Under the pieces are notes generated by a model. That model searched no databases, had not been told where the DNA came from, and saw nothing but the letters and a program-made list of their open reading frames with translations. The translations under genes and the position numbers were made by a program. Below are positions 1-19,112 of a stretch of 64,000 bases of DNA, piece by piece (position 1 is the stretch's first letter; every line of letters begins with the position of its first letter). The DNA is from Ecdyonurus torrentis (Eukaryota > Arthropoda > Insecta > Ephemeroptera > Heptageniidae). Location of the stretch: assembly GCA_949318235.1 (NCBI GenBank), contig OX439134.1, positions 13,382,142 to 13,446,141 of the forward strand, given 5' to 3'.

Positions 1-3000
1 ATAAAATCAATGTATGTGTCCCATGAAGCATAATCATCAGTAATTAGAGAACGTAATAATTTTTTTACAATCCCGTTTGTTCTCTCAATTTGACCCGCGC
101 TGATTGGATGATATATACTCACATTAATTTTTGCTATACCTAATAATTTTAATAAATCGGTCATTAAATTTGAATTTAAATTAATAGCATTATCCATAAC
201 TAAAGAAACTGGAGGACCATAAATTAATATTATTTTATGAATTATTATATCTGCAATAGTTTTTGAATCAATATTATTGCATGCTGCTAATATAACATAT
301 TTACTGAATGCACATTGAAATGAAACAATATACCTATTTCCCGTGTGAGTTGTAGGTTGTATTTTACCCATGATATCTAGATGACATCTAGAAAAAATAT
401 TTTCTGCTGGTTTATATTTACCGAGTGAAGCTCTTACATTGAAAGGTGGCTTTTTTGAAACTGCACATTTTTTACAAGACTTTACATAATCAAGTATGTC
501 TGTTGTCATACCTAACCAGTAAAAATCTTTTTGAATGCGATCTAATGTTTTTTGATAACCCTGATGACAGCCAAATAATGAATCGTGCGCATTATTAATT
601 ACGTAATAACGCATACGAGGTGGAACTACAATTCTATTATTATATTTTTCATCTCGTGTTTTATATAACACTCCGATTTCACTGAGACAAAAATTATCAT
701 TATTAAACGGATTATTTTGCAATTCTAAAATAATTTTAGCTAATTGAGAGTCCATGAGTTGATGTCGTTTTATTTCTTGTAAATCCCATATACGCTCATA
801 TAGCATATTAAGTGAATAAATTGAAATTTCTGTAGTTTCTGAGTCAGGTAAAATTGAAGGTGGATTCGGTCTACTTAATCCATCCACGTGTAAAAATTTA
901 CCAGGTATATGCTCTATAGTAAAATTATATGCACTCAATAAAACAGCCCATCTAGCTATAGTGCTATTGGTTTCTTCTTTTATTTTATCGAGATATTTTA
1001 ACGATAAATGGTCACTTCTAATTATAAAATGAGGACATCCAAATAAATACACTCTGAAATGCCTAATACTACAAACAAGAGCAAAAAGCTCTTTCATTAT
1101 AGTACTATACTTTCTTTGTGCTTTATTTAAATATCTTGAAAAATAACCAACGGGTCTATATGTACCATCGAGTTGTTCTTGGTCTAATATTCCCGCGGAA
1201 CAATAATTACTGCTATCAGTACTTAATCTAAATTTAAATTTCGTATCAAAATTTGGAAATGCTAGAACTGGTTTATTTATTAATAATTTTTTTAATGTGT
1301 CAAAACTAAATTGCTCATTTTCTCCCCAATTAAATGGAGTATTTTTCTTAGTTAAGTTAACTAGTGGCCTTGCAATATCATTATAATTTTTAATGAATGT
1401 TTTATAAAAATTACATGTACCTAAAAATGCTCTTATGTCTTTTATATTTTTTGGAGTTCTGAAATTTATTATTGCATTAATATTCTTTGTTGTAGGGGCG
1501 GAACCCTTGCTTGAAATTTCAAAACCCAAGAAATTAATTTTTTCTTGCAAAAGATAACATTTTTCAGGGACTAAAAGTAAATTATTTTCAAGTAAAATAT
1601 TAAAAACTTCTCTTAATTTCTGAAGCATGTCTGTTAGTGTTTTTGCATACAAACATAAATCATCCAAATAATTAAGAAGTCCTTTATACTTCATATTTGA
1701 AAATAATGTATCAAATAATTTTTGAAATGTAAAACTCGAACCACTGGAGCCTTGTACCATTCGTGTATATTCATATTTATCTTTATATGTTGCAAATGCG
1801 CTTTTTGGGCAAGAAGATGGAGATAATGGTATATGGAAATAAGCATGATGACAATCTAACGTAGTAAAATATTTAGAACCATGCAATGAATTTATAGACG
1901 CAGTTATATTAGGGAGGGGATGTACCGGATGTAAACCCTGTCCCAAATTATTTATAGCTCTCTGGTCTGAAACTAGTCGATAGTCAACTGTATTATTAGG
2001 ACCTTTTTTTGGTACCAATAAACATGGTGACTGCCAAGGGGATGTACTTTTTCTAATTATACCCTGATCTAATAATTCCTGAATTTTTTTGTCTAATATA
2101 GGGCGCAAATGATGAGGTGTTTGGTATGGAGGTCTGGCTATAGGTGGGTGGTTCCCTGTTTCTATTGTGTGAGTAACCTTGTCACAAAGACCTATTTTCC
2201 CATCTGTACCCACAAAAAGTTTTTCAAATTCATACAATAATTTAATTAATTCAGATTTCACTTCGTCATTCAAATGGTCTAATTTGAATCGCGAAATAAA
2301 ATTTGGATCTCTTTCTATATTTTGTAATGAATTAATATTGATAGGATAATAAATAGGAATATTTACACTTTGAGCATAACATAAAATCGTCCCTCTTAAA
2401 ATTCTTAAACCTTGCAAAGAAATGTTACATAAAATAACTGGTATATCTAAACTTTCTGTTTGCTTAATAATTATATTTTTCACAAGTACACCGCACGCAA
2501 TTTGAGAAGCTGGAAAAATAAGTAAGTTCTCCCCACCACTTATTTTATTCTTTAACTGTCCTGTACATAAAACTTCACACCGAGGTGGCAAAAATAAATT
2601 CTTAGTTGCAACTACTTTAACATCACTATGTTTCACATTACTTTCTGTTTCAATAACTTTTTTCTCTTTATCTTTAAAATTATGCAATGGACTTATACTT
2701 CCTATACTGTGTGTGACGTCATTAAATATTTTAATTGAATCGCTTTTAGCAGTTTCAAATGATTTATTTGATTTTGTCTCTACTTTGACAATATTTATTT
2801 GAGAATTAGGAATAAATTTATTTTTATTGTCAATTAATTTTATATCAATGTCATAACCACCATGACAATTAACTCTCATTTTCTTTTGTGATAATAATAA
2901 ATTTATAGAATTATTCTCAAAGAAATCAACCCCTAATAAACCTATGCATTGCCCCAAATTAAGATCATGATTTGTTACGATAAAATCATGTTTTATAGAG

Positions 3001-3361
3001 AAATTCCCAAATAAAAGTTCTATTTCTGAAATCCCCAAAATATCCAATGTAATACCTGAAACACCCACTAATCTAAAATTATTTTCATTTTTTAAATTAG
3101 TATCAGATTTTAAAATAGATGAATTGATAACGCTTTTAACTGCTCCACAATCAATTAAAATAAATGATTTTCCACTGTCACTAAAGTTTGGAGAACAACA
3201 TTCAACAACATAAACTTTATTGCTTATATTATTGCTTAACTGAGCTATTTTTATATCTGAAAATTCACTATTATTTTGTACAGAACTAATTTCCTTCTTT
3301 ATTTTAACTTCTCTCTCTTTTTTCTCCCCTCTAATCGAAGGACTTAGGAGGAGGTCATCCC
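1..3361 (-). CDS. pol: pol polyprotein (protease, RT, RNase H, integrase), partial
   Basis: This frame is in -1 relative to gag and stays open to the window edge, about 1,120 codons. In order I read: an aspartic protease with the motif LIDCGA (about 3150-3180; Cys replaces the usual Ser/Thr of D-S/T-G); reverse transcriptase with PWQSPCLLVPKK (about 2010-2045) and the catalytic YLDD motif (about 1656-1667); RNase H with STDSSN (about 1210-1230), a KEL segment and SDHLSLKYL (about 990-1015); then integrase with an HHCC zinc-binding region (about 460-590) and the three acidic residues in LDIMGK (about 375-390), VMDNAIN (about 190-205) and QIERTNG (about 80-100). It makes and inserts the cDNA copy of the element. 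There is no start codon at the gag-pol junction; expression is inferred to need the frameshift at 3362-3368. The C-terminus is missing because of the window edge. Confidence 0.9.
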
Positions 3362-4459
3362 GTTTGGGTTGAATCCTTGTGGCTTGCTACGTGCTTGAAA
3401 TGGGGGGTTAGGTCTTGTAAACCCATTTTGATTTGTACCTGTATTAAATTTATTAACCCTTTCGCACAACCTAGCAATATGGCCAAATTTACCACAAGAA
3501 TAACACTGAATACGCGTATTAACTGCCTGAAAACACGTTTTTTCTGTATGACCAAACCTGAAACATTTATTACAGCTAGGCCTATTACGTGTTTGTCTAT
3601 TCTCAAAACGATTTTCCGGAAAATTAAAAACTCTTTGATTACCACCTATCTGATTTTGTGAAACTTGTCTCTGATTACCAAAATTATTAAATCTCTGTCC
3701 ATTAAAATTCACATTATTTCGCTGGAAATTCCCACTATTTCCTGGAAAATAATTGTTAGGTCGACCCTGAAACTTTACTGCCATTGCATAAGTATTTTTA
3801 TTCTCTTGATTTAAATTAGGAGCTTTTGCCTTAGCATCCTCCGTTTTAACAACATTAATACTCAAATCTTTCGTTTGTGTAAGTAAAGTATTTAATTCTT
3901 CACTACACGCTACTTTGACAGCTTCATCAAATGTTTGCGGATCTCGTGATAACGTAAAACGTTGTATAGAAGGTAATAATGAAAATAAAAATCGATCCCT
4001 TAATTTATTCTCAAATTCCTGTTTCCTTATTCTTAATGTAGCCGCATCACCCTCAGATGAAAGTGTTTTCAACCCCAAACCCTTTAATCTATTTGCGAAC
4101 TGACGTACAGTTTCACCTTGTTTTTGCCTACACTGATCAAAATTATGTTGGTGAAAAAGTATTGGCGCTGTAGTAGTAAACTGTGATTTTAAAACGCGAT
4201 AAAAAGTGTCCCATATAGAAGTATTTTTAATGTCCTCGTCAGTATTTTTAAATTGTAAAGCAATTTTTCTTAATTTTAATCGCGCTACATTACACTTAGT
4301 AGCTTCATTCCAACCCGCTAAAGTCGCTACTGAATTTATGTGATCTAAAAATGTGTGAACATTAATATCATCGGTCGTATCGCCGCAAAAAATTGGTATT
4401 AACGATAATAATTCTCCTATATTTACTGTAGTAACAACAGTTGTGTTTTCTTCCGGCAT
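3344..4459 (-). CDS. gag: gag nucleocapsid-type protein of the gypsy element
   Basis: Intact 371-residue frame starting at the first ATG after the leader. The N-terminal half has the helical, charged composition of retrotransposon capsid proteins, including the segment RQKQGETVRQFANRLKGLG that resembles the retrotransposon gag domain. The middle is rich in Asn, Phe, Gly and Arg (about residues 230-290). Two CCHC zinc knuckles follow, CNKCFRFGHTEKTC at about 296-309 and CYSCGKFGHIARLC at about 319-332, which bind the RNA genome. The last codons overlap the pol frame by about 40 nt. The short reading frames on either strand inside this region are shadows of gag. Confidence 0.9.
   Translation of the reverse strand: MPEENTTVVTTVNIGELLSLIPIFCGDTTDDINVHTFLDHINSVATLAGWNEATKCNVARLKLRKIALQFKNTDEDIKNTSIWDTFYRVLKSQFTTTAPILFHQHNFDQCRQKQGETVRQFANRLKGLGLKTLSSEGDAATLRIRKQEFENKLRDRFLFSLLPSIQRFTLSRDPQTFDEAVKVACSEELNTLLTQTKDLSINVVKTEDAKAKAPNLNQENKNTYAMAVKFQGRPNNYFPGNSGNFQRNNVNFNGQRFNNFGNQRQVSQNQIGGNQRVFNFPENRFENRQTRNRPSCNKCFRFGHTEKTCFQAVNTRIQCYSCGKFGHIARLCERVNKFNTGTNQNGFTRPNPPFQARSKPQGFNPNGMTSS
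3362..3368 (-). promoter_or_regulatory. -1 ribosomal frameshift heptamer CCCAAAC
   Basis: On the minus strand the gag codons read AAC CCA AAC GGG. The heptamer C CCA AAC fits X XXY YYZ exactly and in the right phase. Slipping back one base moves ribosomes into the pol frame, which is open from a stop at about 3389 onward. The gag stop TAA (3346-3344) lies 15 nt after the heptamer. Eight nt downstream, CTCCTC can pair with GGGGAG across an 18-nt loop, a weak stimulatory hairpin at a typical spacing. The motif and phase are seen; function is inferred. Confidence 0.75.
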
Positions 4460-4564
4460 TATAAAAAGTTAAGTAAAGAGCTTATACTTAAAAAAGTTAA
4501 ATTCACTTTTAAAATGCTGTAAAAAGCAAATTTATTCACAAAAAGTGAAATAAAATGTTAAAAG

Positions 4565-4643
<79 letters not shown>

Positions 4644-5011
4644 GTGTAGCAAAAAAAATTAACTTAAAATTATTAATAAGTAAAAATAAAAAATGTTTAA
4701 CTTACGATGAAAACGAAAAAAATGTTAAACGTAATTCAAAAAGTTAATTGCCGCCTTAAAACGCAAAAGTGTTAAAACTGTAAACACTGTAAGAAAAAAC
4801 TATATAAAAAAATTTTAATAATTTATTTATATTATAACCTAAACCGCATTAAAACAAATTTTAAAGTTATATTTAAACAGCCTAAACACTCACAAGTGCA
4901 CCAAAATAATCGATATAATTTTTAAATTTAAGCCCCAACACACAAAATTAAAATTTGAAATAAATTTGCAACAAAATCTCCTAATCTCAGACACTTTCCA
5001 GTAGAAAAGTT
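4460..5011 (-). other. gypsy 5' leader with long homopolymer
   Basis: This is untranslated leader between the primer-binding site and gag. It is very AT-rich and includes a run of about 75 T on the plus strand (about 4567-4640), which would be poly(A) in the element RNA. I see no coding potential. Confidence 0.6.
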
Positions 5012-5028
5012 CTTAAATTCTGACACCA
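5012..5028 (-). other. Primer-binding site, tRNA-Leu-like
   Basis: Three bases inside the LTR end, the minus strand reads TGGTGTCAGAATTTAAG. TGG complements the tRNA CCA tail and the next bases resemble the acceptor stem of animal leucine tRNAs (GTCAG...). The tRNA identity is from memory of the acceptor stem and is tentative; the position is as expected for an LTR element. Confidence 0.6.
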
Positions 5029-5325
5029 AAATGTAATAGGGTTAATATATATAAAATTCAGGATGGCTATAATATAATATTGGCTTAAGTTATATTATAT
5101 ATTAAACCTATAAGGTCACGGGTTCGAAGTCTGAGAGTAAAAGAGTATTGTTACAAGTAAAAGTTTATTTAATATCAAATATAAAATATAGTACTTACAG
5201 TACAATGCGATACATGGTCTATACGTATATACGGCCGGTGTAGACAGAATCTCAATATCTGGAGCGAGTTTGTGGTCAAACAATGACAAGTCAAAATCGT
5301 CTGTTCTTTGAGATTTTGTCCCGGA

Positions 5326-5334
5326 CTATATATA
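5326..5334 (-). promoter_or_regulatory. TATA box of the gypsy LTR
   Basis: TATATATAG on the minus strand, followed by a GC-richer stretch (GTCCGGGAC), lies downstream of the AP-1 cluster and upstream of AATAAA at 5169-5164. The order U3 enhancer - TATA - poly(A) signal is that of a functional LTR. Confidence 0.6.
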
Positions 5335-5482
5335 CTAATCCGAGAATCTAACGATTTTATTAGATAATCGAAATAAGTTTTAGGTCGTAAATTAGAGCTT
5401 TAACTGTCAACTATATTGCGTAATATTATGCATTTATTGCATAACCTTGGGCAATCTCTAAGGTCAAAAGAGCAGAGAACGA

Positions 5483-5562
5483 TGAGTCATCAACGAAAAG
5501 ATGAGTCATAGCATGAATCATCACATTATGATGAGTCATACCCTGAGTCATAGGATGAGTCA
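5483..5562. promoter_or_regulatory. Cluster of five AP-1 (TGAGTCA) sites in the LTR U3
   Basis: Perfect TGAGTCA words occur at 5483-5489, 5502-5508, 5532-5538, 5544-5550 and 5556-5562, and a variant TGAGCCA follows at about 5577. TGAGTCA is the consensus for bZIP dimers of the Jun/Fos type. The position upstream of the TATA box suggests a stress-responsive enhancer; binding is inferred. Confidence 0.7.
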
Positions 5563-5945
5563 GAATATGTCATCGATGAGCCATAGTCTCGCGACACGTG
5601 TTGGTCCAAGTTTCTCTTGACTAAATCGCTCTCTCTCTCTCTTATACATAAAAGTTATATAATTAACATAATATTATAAAATAACAATATTTTTGTCATC
5701 ACACTTGCATATATTCCACAATTTTCCCTAATGTATCTCATCTGTTTATCTATTAATTATTATTTTTAATTATAAAAATTGAAAAAGTATCCTACAATAT
5801 ATGTCCTCTGTCATTTTTTATTTTATAATAAAATTTAAAATTATAAATAGAACCGTATTCTTAAGAATGTAAAAAGTTCAGATTTATACAACAACGTTGT
5901 TTTTCTTTAATACTTTAAACTCACAAATCTCACTTATGTTTTCAG

Positions 5946-6229
5946 TCTAAAGGATATCATTACAATTGCACTACAGAAGCCAGAAATCCAGCAGCCGTTA
6001 TCTGATGCCCTAGGCTGGCATAGTATTAAATTGTATCGCTTTGGAGAGATTGTAAACAAAAACAATATCACCAGTATTGCCCATTCTACATTCCGACTCA
6101 GAACAGTAAAGAAGGCAGACCTAGCTCAAGTGGTCAGAGTATTGGAAAAGTTTATCCTGCCTGAAGCTGTATGTGGAGTACGTGGTGATACAGGCCCTGT
6201 CGCCAATGCTCTGTATGGAATACAATATG
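5946..6229 (+). CDS. Internal exon of an unrecognised gene
   Basis: A 284-nt open stretch lies between a good acceptor (ttttcag) and a strong donor (ATG/gtaagttt). The frame that is open throughout starts one base into the exon and encodes about 94 residues, beginning LKDIITIALQKPEIQQPL and ending GPVANALYGIQYG. It looks helical, with mixed charged and hydrophobic residues, and its codon choice is unlike the flanking AT-rich DNA. I do not recognise the family; the NALYG ending is faintly like helical-repeat proteins but that is not enough to assign it. If the donor were not used, the frame would stop at 6246. Partner exons were not found between here and Rab11, and the upstream side is occupied by the gypsy LTR 240 bp away. 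Confidence 0.6.
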
Positions 6230-6315
6230 GTAAGTTTATTATTTAAGTATAATCTAAGTTTAATAAACTATTGATAAAAGAGAAAAAGGGCAGAGTGTAT
6301 CATACATTATAGGAT

Positions 6316-6850
<535 letters not shown>

Positions 6851-6851
6851 A

Positions 6852-7138
<287 letters not shown>

Positions 7139-9060
7139 TGTATGAGTTTTCTTAGAAGTATATGTGCACATGAGGTAAAACAAAAGATTAGAGAAAAGTT
7201 AAAAGGAATACTTGGGTGATGGAGAAATGTAGAGTGAAAGAAACTGTGATGAGAATAAGTATGAGAGCAAAATGTGTTATGATGGATTGGTGCATATGTT
7301 GAGAGACAATGGGTGATTAAAAGAATAGCAAAGCAGGTATTTCATAGCACAATGGAAATATTGAGGCACATTGTCCCTTAAATATTGAATAACTTTGTTG
7401 AAATTTATCCCATTGCCTTATATTCCTCCATCAAATATAAGAACTCAAGTTGTAAACAAAAATTCAAATGATCAAGCAGTATATAGTTATTATTATAGGA
7501 TTAATAATTAATTATTCTCTATATAATTAGAGATGATAGAATATGTGTAAAGCTGAAAAACACAAATTATTATATTTTTTTATGTAATATGTTTTAGAGC
7601 TCATGATGAGAAAAGAGGAAAGGAAAAATCCACCTGCACCATTAGACTGCCATGGGCAGTAATAACTATATGACTATAATTGCCGTGTGCGTGTTAAAAT
7701 ATGTGTAAAATGTGTCAAAAATTTGTTATAGATCAATGTGTTACAACAAAGTAGCAAGACTGTGTGGTTTTATTTTATTCATTCTATGTATCTAGCTATC
7801 ACATTTTTTTTTCAGTGTGTTATTATTTTATTTTTTTGCATAATTTGGAAAATAATGCACTTTTTTCCATACAAATTAAAACCTTTTGTTACAGTACACA
7901 GTATAGTTAACAGTTTTTAGCTTATCTATTAAAATCACTATAGTCGTATATATTGCAAAGAAACAATCTAAGTTTTGTGATTATATTATGTAATTATTAT
8001 TTAAAATTTTAGAGTGGAAATTATGAGCTTTGTCATTTAGGAAAATTTGCTTTTGACAATTTCCTGCTCTATTATTGACTATAGGTAATAATAAAGGAAT
8101 ATATGACTGTTTTTGAGACTGACAAGTGATTGTGCTCATATCCACTATAGATCGAGTTTTGATGTACTTGCATATACATGTGTTTAATATAGAAACAGAA
8201 ACAAATGAGCAAAATTGCTTAAAGCCATCTCAATAAAACAATAAATTCTTCATATATGTGTACTTTAAAATGTACGTGCCTTATTAAAATATTAAATACT
8301 ATCTTTTTTGTGTATATTTATGTTAAAAAATATATAGCCTATAATAATAAAATGTGTATTATATATATAATCTTTCAAACACGTATACATGTAAGATACC
8401 TATATACATGAGTGTACTTTTGCAATGTATATAGGCCTACTATATACCTGTTGCAAGGCCCTATATATTTTTATTACCTACTACACAAAGATGCTTAACT
8501 TTTTTTTTATTATTTTGGTTGATTTTTGGAATAATTATAGGCCTATTGGTAAAACTATTAAAAAAATAAATTTGTTTTATTAAAAGCAATAAATGCTGAT
8601 TTTGTTGTTTTGCGTTTACAAAAATTGTAATATATAGGAATATAATTTTGTTTTAAAATTAAATTCTTCTCATACACATAGCAAGAGAGATTGAAGAGAG
8701 AAAGAAAGCAAGTGCATTAATTCCAAAACAAATTGATTTTTTTTTTTAAATATTGCTCATAATTAATATATTATGATGTAGGCCTATTAATAGGCTTATA
8801 CATTATATTATATAAAGGTTTAATTTACAATTGCATTTCTCAATACTATTTATTATTTTTAAGCACAAGGCAGTTTAATTGTGTAAATCAAGTCAGCTTC
8901 ATATAATTTATCTGGTAAAATTTGTGATCGTCGATTTGTTAAAAAAAAAAATAAAAAAAAATTTAATTAAAAGGAACGTAGGTAATGATGGCTTCAGTAT
9001 TAAAAGTAAACAATCAGTTTTGTTGTACAAGAAGTAGGTATCATTTAGCCTGTATGTGAT
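7139..9060. other. Intergenic AT-rich stretch, no gene seen
   Basis: There is no convincing exon, splice pair or RNA gene. Bases 7140-7400 are somewhat purine-rich and richer in G than the surroundings and could be decayed repeat sequence. The remainder is AT-rich with short homopolymers. Confidence 0.5.
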
Positions 9061-9241
9061 GACATGTAGTTACCCCAGTTTTGGCAGCCCACCAGAAGTC
9101 GATTTTTTTTTTTTTTTTTTTTTTTTTTTGTGGGGAATCCACTAACAGCTAAGACTGATATTATATTATACTAAAAATTTAAGGTGGTGAAAGAGGTACA
9201 TTAATGTCTCAAAAATCTTTAGCTCTTATGCATTGCCCTGG

Positions 9242-9244
<3 letters not shown>

Positions 9245-9279
<35 letters not shown>

Positions 9280-9286
9280 CGGCCGC
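9245..9286 (+). other. Poly(A) run joined directly to a NotI octamer
   Basis: A run of 34 A (9245-9278) is followed with no gap by GCGGCCGC (9279-9286), then returns to AT-rich sequence. No AATAAA signal lies in the 30 bases before the run and no coding sequence precedes it. Origin unknown. Confidence 0.6.
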
Positions 9287-10940
9287 CAAAAATTAGTAAG
9301 GTACTGAAACTTGGCCTTGTTATCATATATATACAAGCAGTATACAATAATAGTTTCATGATACGTACATTGTAGTAATTTTTCAAAGTATAATTTAAAC
9401 TTTTATATATGCGTATTTGAGTGTCATTTGAAAATCATTATTAAACTATAAGTTCACATGATTAAAAATAACAATAATAACAACCTAATAATAATAACAA
9501 AAAAAAATCATTTTTACTGTGATCCGCATCCAGGCTTAAATATGAAATAGGTACCTCGCACCTCGCTCCTCCAATGTCTACAATTAGGATAGAAATATAA
9601 TGTTAATTATGTTACTTGTATTTACAAGAAATTTGCATTAATGCAAGAACGGATTGTAATTATAGCAACGGAATGTGTACGCATATATGTGTGTATTGTA
9701 CGCATATATTGTAGACACGCAGGGATAAAAAAATATATGTATATATAAAAATATTATTGTTAAAAAATTTAATATTTTATAAAATAGTATTTTTTTTTTA
9801 TAGTTCTTGTGTATATTCAACTATAAAACCATATTATATAAATATATAGTCAATAGTCTATCTATAGCTATCATAATGGTGTAAAAACTTTGAATATGGT
9901 GTATATTATATATGTTTATAAAACTGTATTGCTGCGATGAGTGTTATATTTATGAGAATGACTATGTATATGTGCTAAAAAAAATAATAAAAAAATAAAA
10001 ATAAAAACAAAGGCATTGCATACTCTAATGTTAATTATAAACATCAATTGTAAAATGAAGTTCTTAAATTGCATGGTTATATGGCAAAATCAGGTAAGAG
10101 TCTTATAGTGATCACTCTTATACATACATACGTTTTACCACGCTTGCTATAAGTAGAGAGCAAAGGTAAATTACACTAGAAATTCCCAAGTTCTAGCCCC
10201 ATAACAAGTTTTTTTTTTTTTTTTTTTTTTTTTGAAAGGTCAAAGTTTCCATTTAGTAGGTTTATTTCAATAATTATAATGTAGAAATAATTTATTGACC
10301 AAAAGTCCTTGTATCTTTTAAGGACTTAAAGGGGTTTCCGATCAACATACATGGAGACTCTGAGCCGGAGGATCATCATTAATTATTAGAAATTCAGCAT
10401 TAATATATATTTTATTTATAACTAATACATTTGACGCAAATTTAAAATTGTATATTTTTTACTTTTTATTTGTCTGTAACTACATTATATGCTATTATTT
10501 TTTTTATGGATTATATAAAATTAGGAAAGTTAAATTTGCTGGAGTACTGCACTTTGGGAAATCGGTTAATTATTTGTTATTATTTTTCCCACGTATACTC
10601 TGAGATACTAAAACCTCTATTATATTATTTGTATGATTATTATTAATTAAGCGCATCAAAAAATGGAGCTCTCAAAAATATTGCTATAATACCATTTTAT
10701 TTTAAAACAGACAAAATGAGAAATTTTCCTAAGTGGCCCATGTCATTGAGTGATTCAACTTTACTTTAACATAAATCTGCTTATATACACCCTATGAGTC
10801 TGGAAGTCACAGTTATATTATTATTATACTATATACTATAACTTATTATATTATGCGGTGCGAGTTTTGGATCACAGATCTGAATTTTTAACAGATTTTA
10901 AAAGATTATAAAACTTGGCGCTAGAAATCCTGCAACGTCA
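9287..10940. other. Intergenic region upstream of Rab11
   Basis: AT-rich sequence with poly(T) near 10209-10233 and small hairpins, for example near 10095-10125. No exon was recognised. The last 100 bp become richer in G+C toward the Rab11 first exon. Confidence 0.5.
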
Positions 10941-11012
10941 TTGGGCGTTTGCGCAAATAGAGGGGCGGATTGTGAATGGAAGCCATATTGTAAATTAAGA
11001 AATTCTGCTCTT
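10941..11012 (+). promoter_or_regulatory. Rab11 promoter and 5' UTR exon (approximate)
   Basis: A short G+C-richer segment contains ATTGGGCG, GCGCAAAT and GGGGCGG, followed by a strong donor (CTT/gtaagtat, GT at 11013-11014). The matching acceptor is ttttgcag ending at 11179-11180, 22 bp before the Rab11 start codon. This suggests a non-coding first exon; the start point is not determined. Confidence 0.45.
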
Positions 11013-11201
11013 GTAAGTATTATAGCCATCATAAATCGACTTAAATTTCAGTCATCCGATAACATTATGTAATAATTTATAGTTAAAAGTTATTGCCAAC
11101 ATTTCAATTAATAGCTGTTACCAATATTTTGTGACCGATTGTCCGAAAAAAAGCCTAAAAACGATTGTATATTTTGCAGTTGCAGATCAAAGGATTAAGA
11201 A

Positions 11202-18280
<7,079 letters not shown>

Positions 18281-18346
18281 GAACATTCACAGGTAATTCA
18301 TTCAAATTACATTTAATTTACCTGCTGAGATTGGTAATATTATTAC

Positions 18347-18515
18347 ATATCGTCGTGGTTCCTCTATAATGTCCAATGTCCATTTGACCTTGAAAAATAT
18401 TTTTTGCTGCAAATGACCTGAAATGGGAAAATCCAAAATTTGGGGTCGATCAGACGATTTTTATTTTTTCAAGGTCATTTGGACATCGGACATTATAGCG
18501 GAACCACAACGATAT
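18347..18515. mobile_element. MITE in Rab11 intron 5
   Basis: The ends ATATCGTCGTGGTTCC and GGAACCACAACGATAT extend inward through TATAATGTCC / GGACATTATA. A degenerate relative at about 22955-23107 shares ACTATCATGTCC / GGACATTGTAGT ends. Confidence 0.75.
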
Positions 18516-18822
18516 GCATATTAATATTAAAGACTAGATAGATAATTAAAAGATAGATAGAAACACATAAAAAAGAGAGGTAAAAGATTTTTGGGGAATG
18601 GGAGATAATGAGCTTAGTTCAGGGACCCCGCAAAAGAGAGAGAAAAATATTCAAACCCAGGCCGAAATATGACGCATAGTGCGCCGTATGCACGGTGATA
18701 GATAGACTACTAGATTATGCTAGATTATACTAGACTAGATAGACTACATCTTATGCAGTCAATTTACGGGGGTAAAAAATTGCAGTTAGGATAAATATTA
18801 AAGTTAAAGATAAAGATACTAG

Positions 18823-19112
18823 TAGAAGTTCTATTGAGAGATTGTGGACTCTTGTGGCATAGAGTTATATTTATAGTGTTTATATAACTAAGAGCTTTCA
18901 TTATCATAATAACATATTCAATTGAAGAAGAAAATTACTTGAGCATATCGCAGAGTTGTGTGTAGTCTTGTACAAAACTATTTAGTATTTATATTTACGT
19001 ATAGTCTTCAATTGATAATGTCACTTTTATGGCAAAATCTCGAGTTATATTAACATTATAACTATAACTCTGTGCCAAGTGAGACCTCAACCTCTCCATA
19101 GAACTTCTACTG
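18823..19112. mobile_element. Palindromic MITE between Rab11 exons 5a and 5b
   Basis: AGTAGAAGTTCTAT at the left is repeated inverted as ATAGAACTTCTACT at the right, with ATAGAGTTATA and TATAACTCTGT inside. A partial copy lies at about 49255-49370. Confidence 0.65.

Larger units (their letters stand above)
1..5703 (-). mobile_element. Ty3/gypsy LTR retrotransposon, 5' part (truncated by window edge)
   Basis: The element is read on the minus strand: LTR (5703-5032), primer-binding site, long leader, gag, then pol running off position 1. Domain order protease - reverse transcriptase - RNase H - integrase is that of Ty3/gypsy (Metaviridae) rather than Ty1/copia. Both gag and the visible part of pol are open, so this copy may be recent or active. 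The 3' end of integrase, the polypurine tract and the 3' LTR lie outside the window, so LTR identity and the target-site duplication cannot be checked. It lies just upstream of the host exon at 5946. Confidence 0.92.
5032..5703 (-). repeat. 5' LTR of the gypsy element
   Basis: On the minus strand the unit begins TGTGATGAC and ends CCTATTACA, giving the TG..CA ends of an LTR, and the primer-binding site follows three bases later. It carries, in transcription order, an AP-1 site array (5562-5483), a TATA box (5334-5326) and an AATAAA signal (5169-5164). The boundaries are inferred because the partner LTR is outside the window. A short (CT)n tract lies near 5630-5641. Confidence 0.75.

Noticed and set aside
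3355..4103. Small frames on both strands inside gag
   Set aside because: They overlap an intact, domain-bearing gag frame and have no motifs; they are shadows.
5480..5510. Possible hammerhead ribozyme (GATGAGTC ... CGAAAAG)
   Set aside because: The bases between the two core-like parts do not form stem II and the CUGAUGA core is incomplete; the repeated GATGAGTCA words are better read as AP-1 sites.
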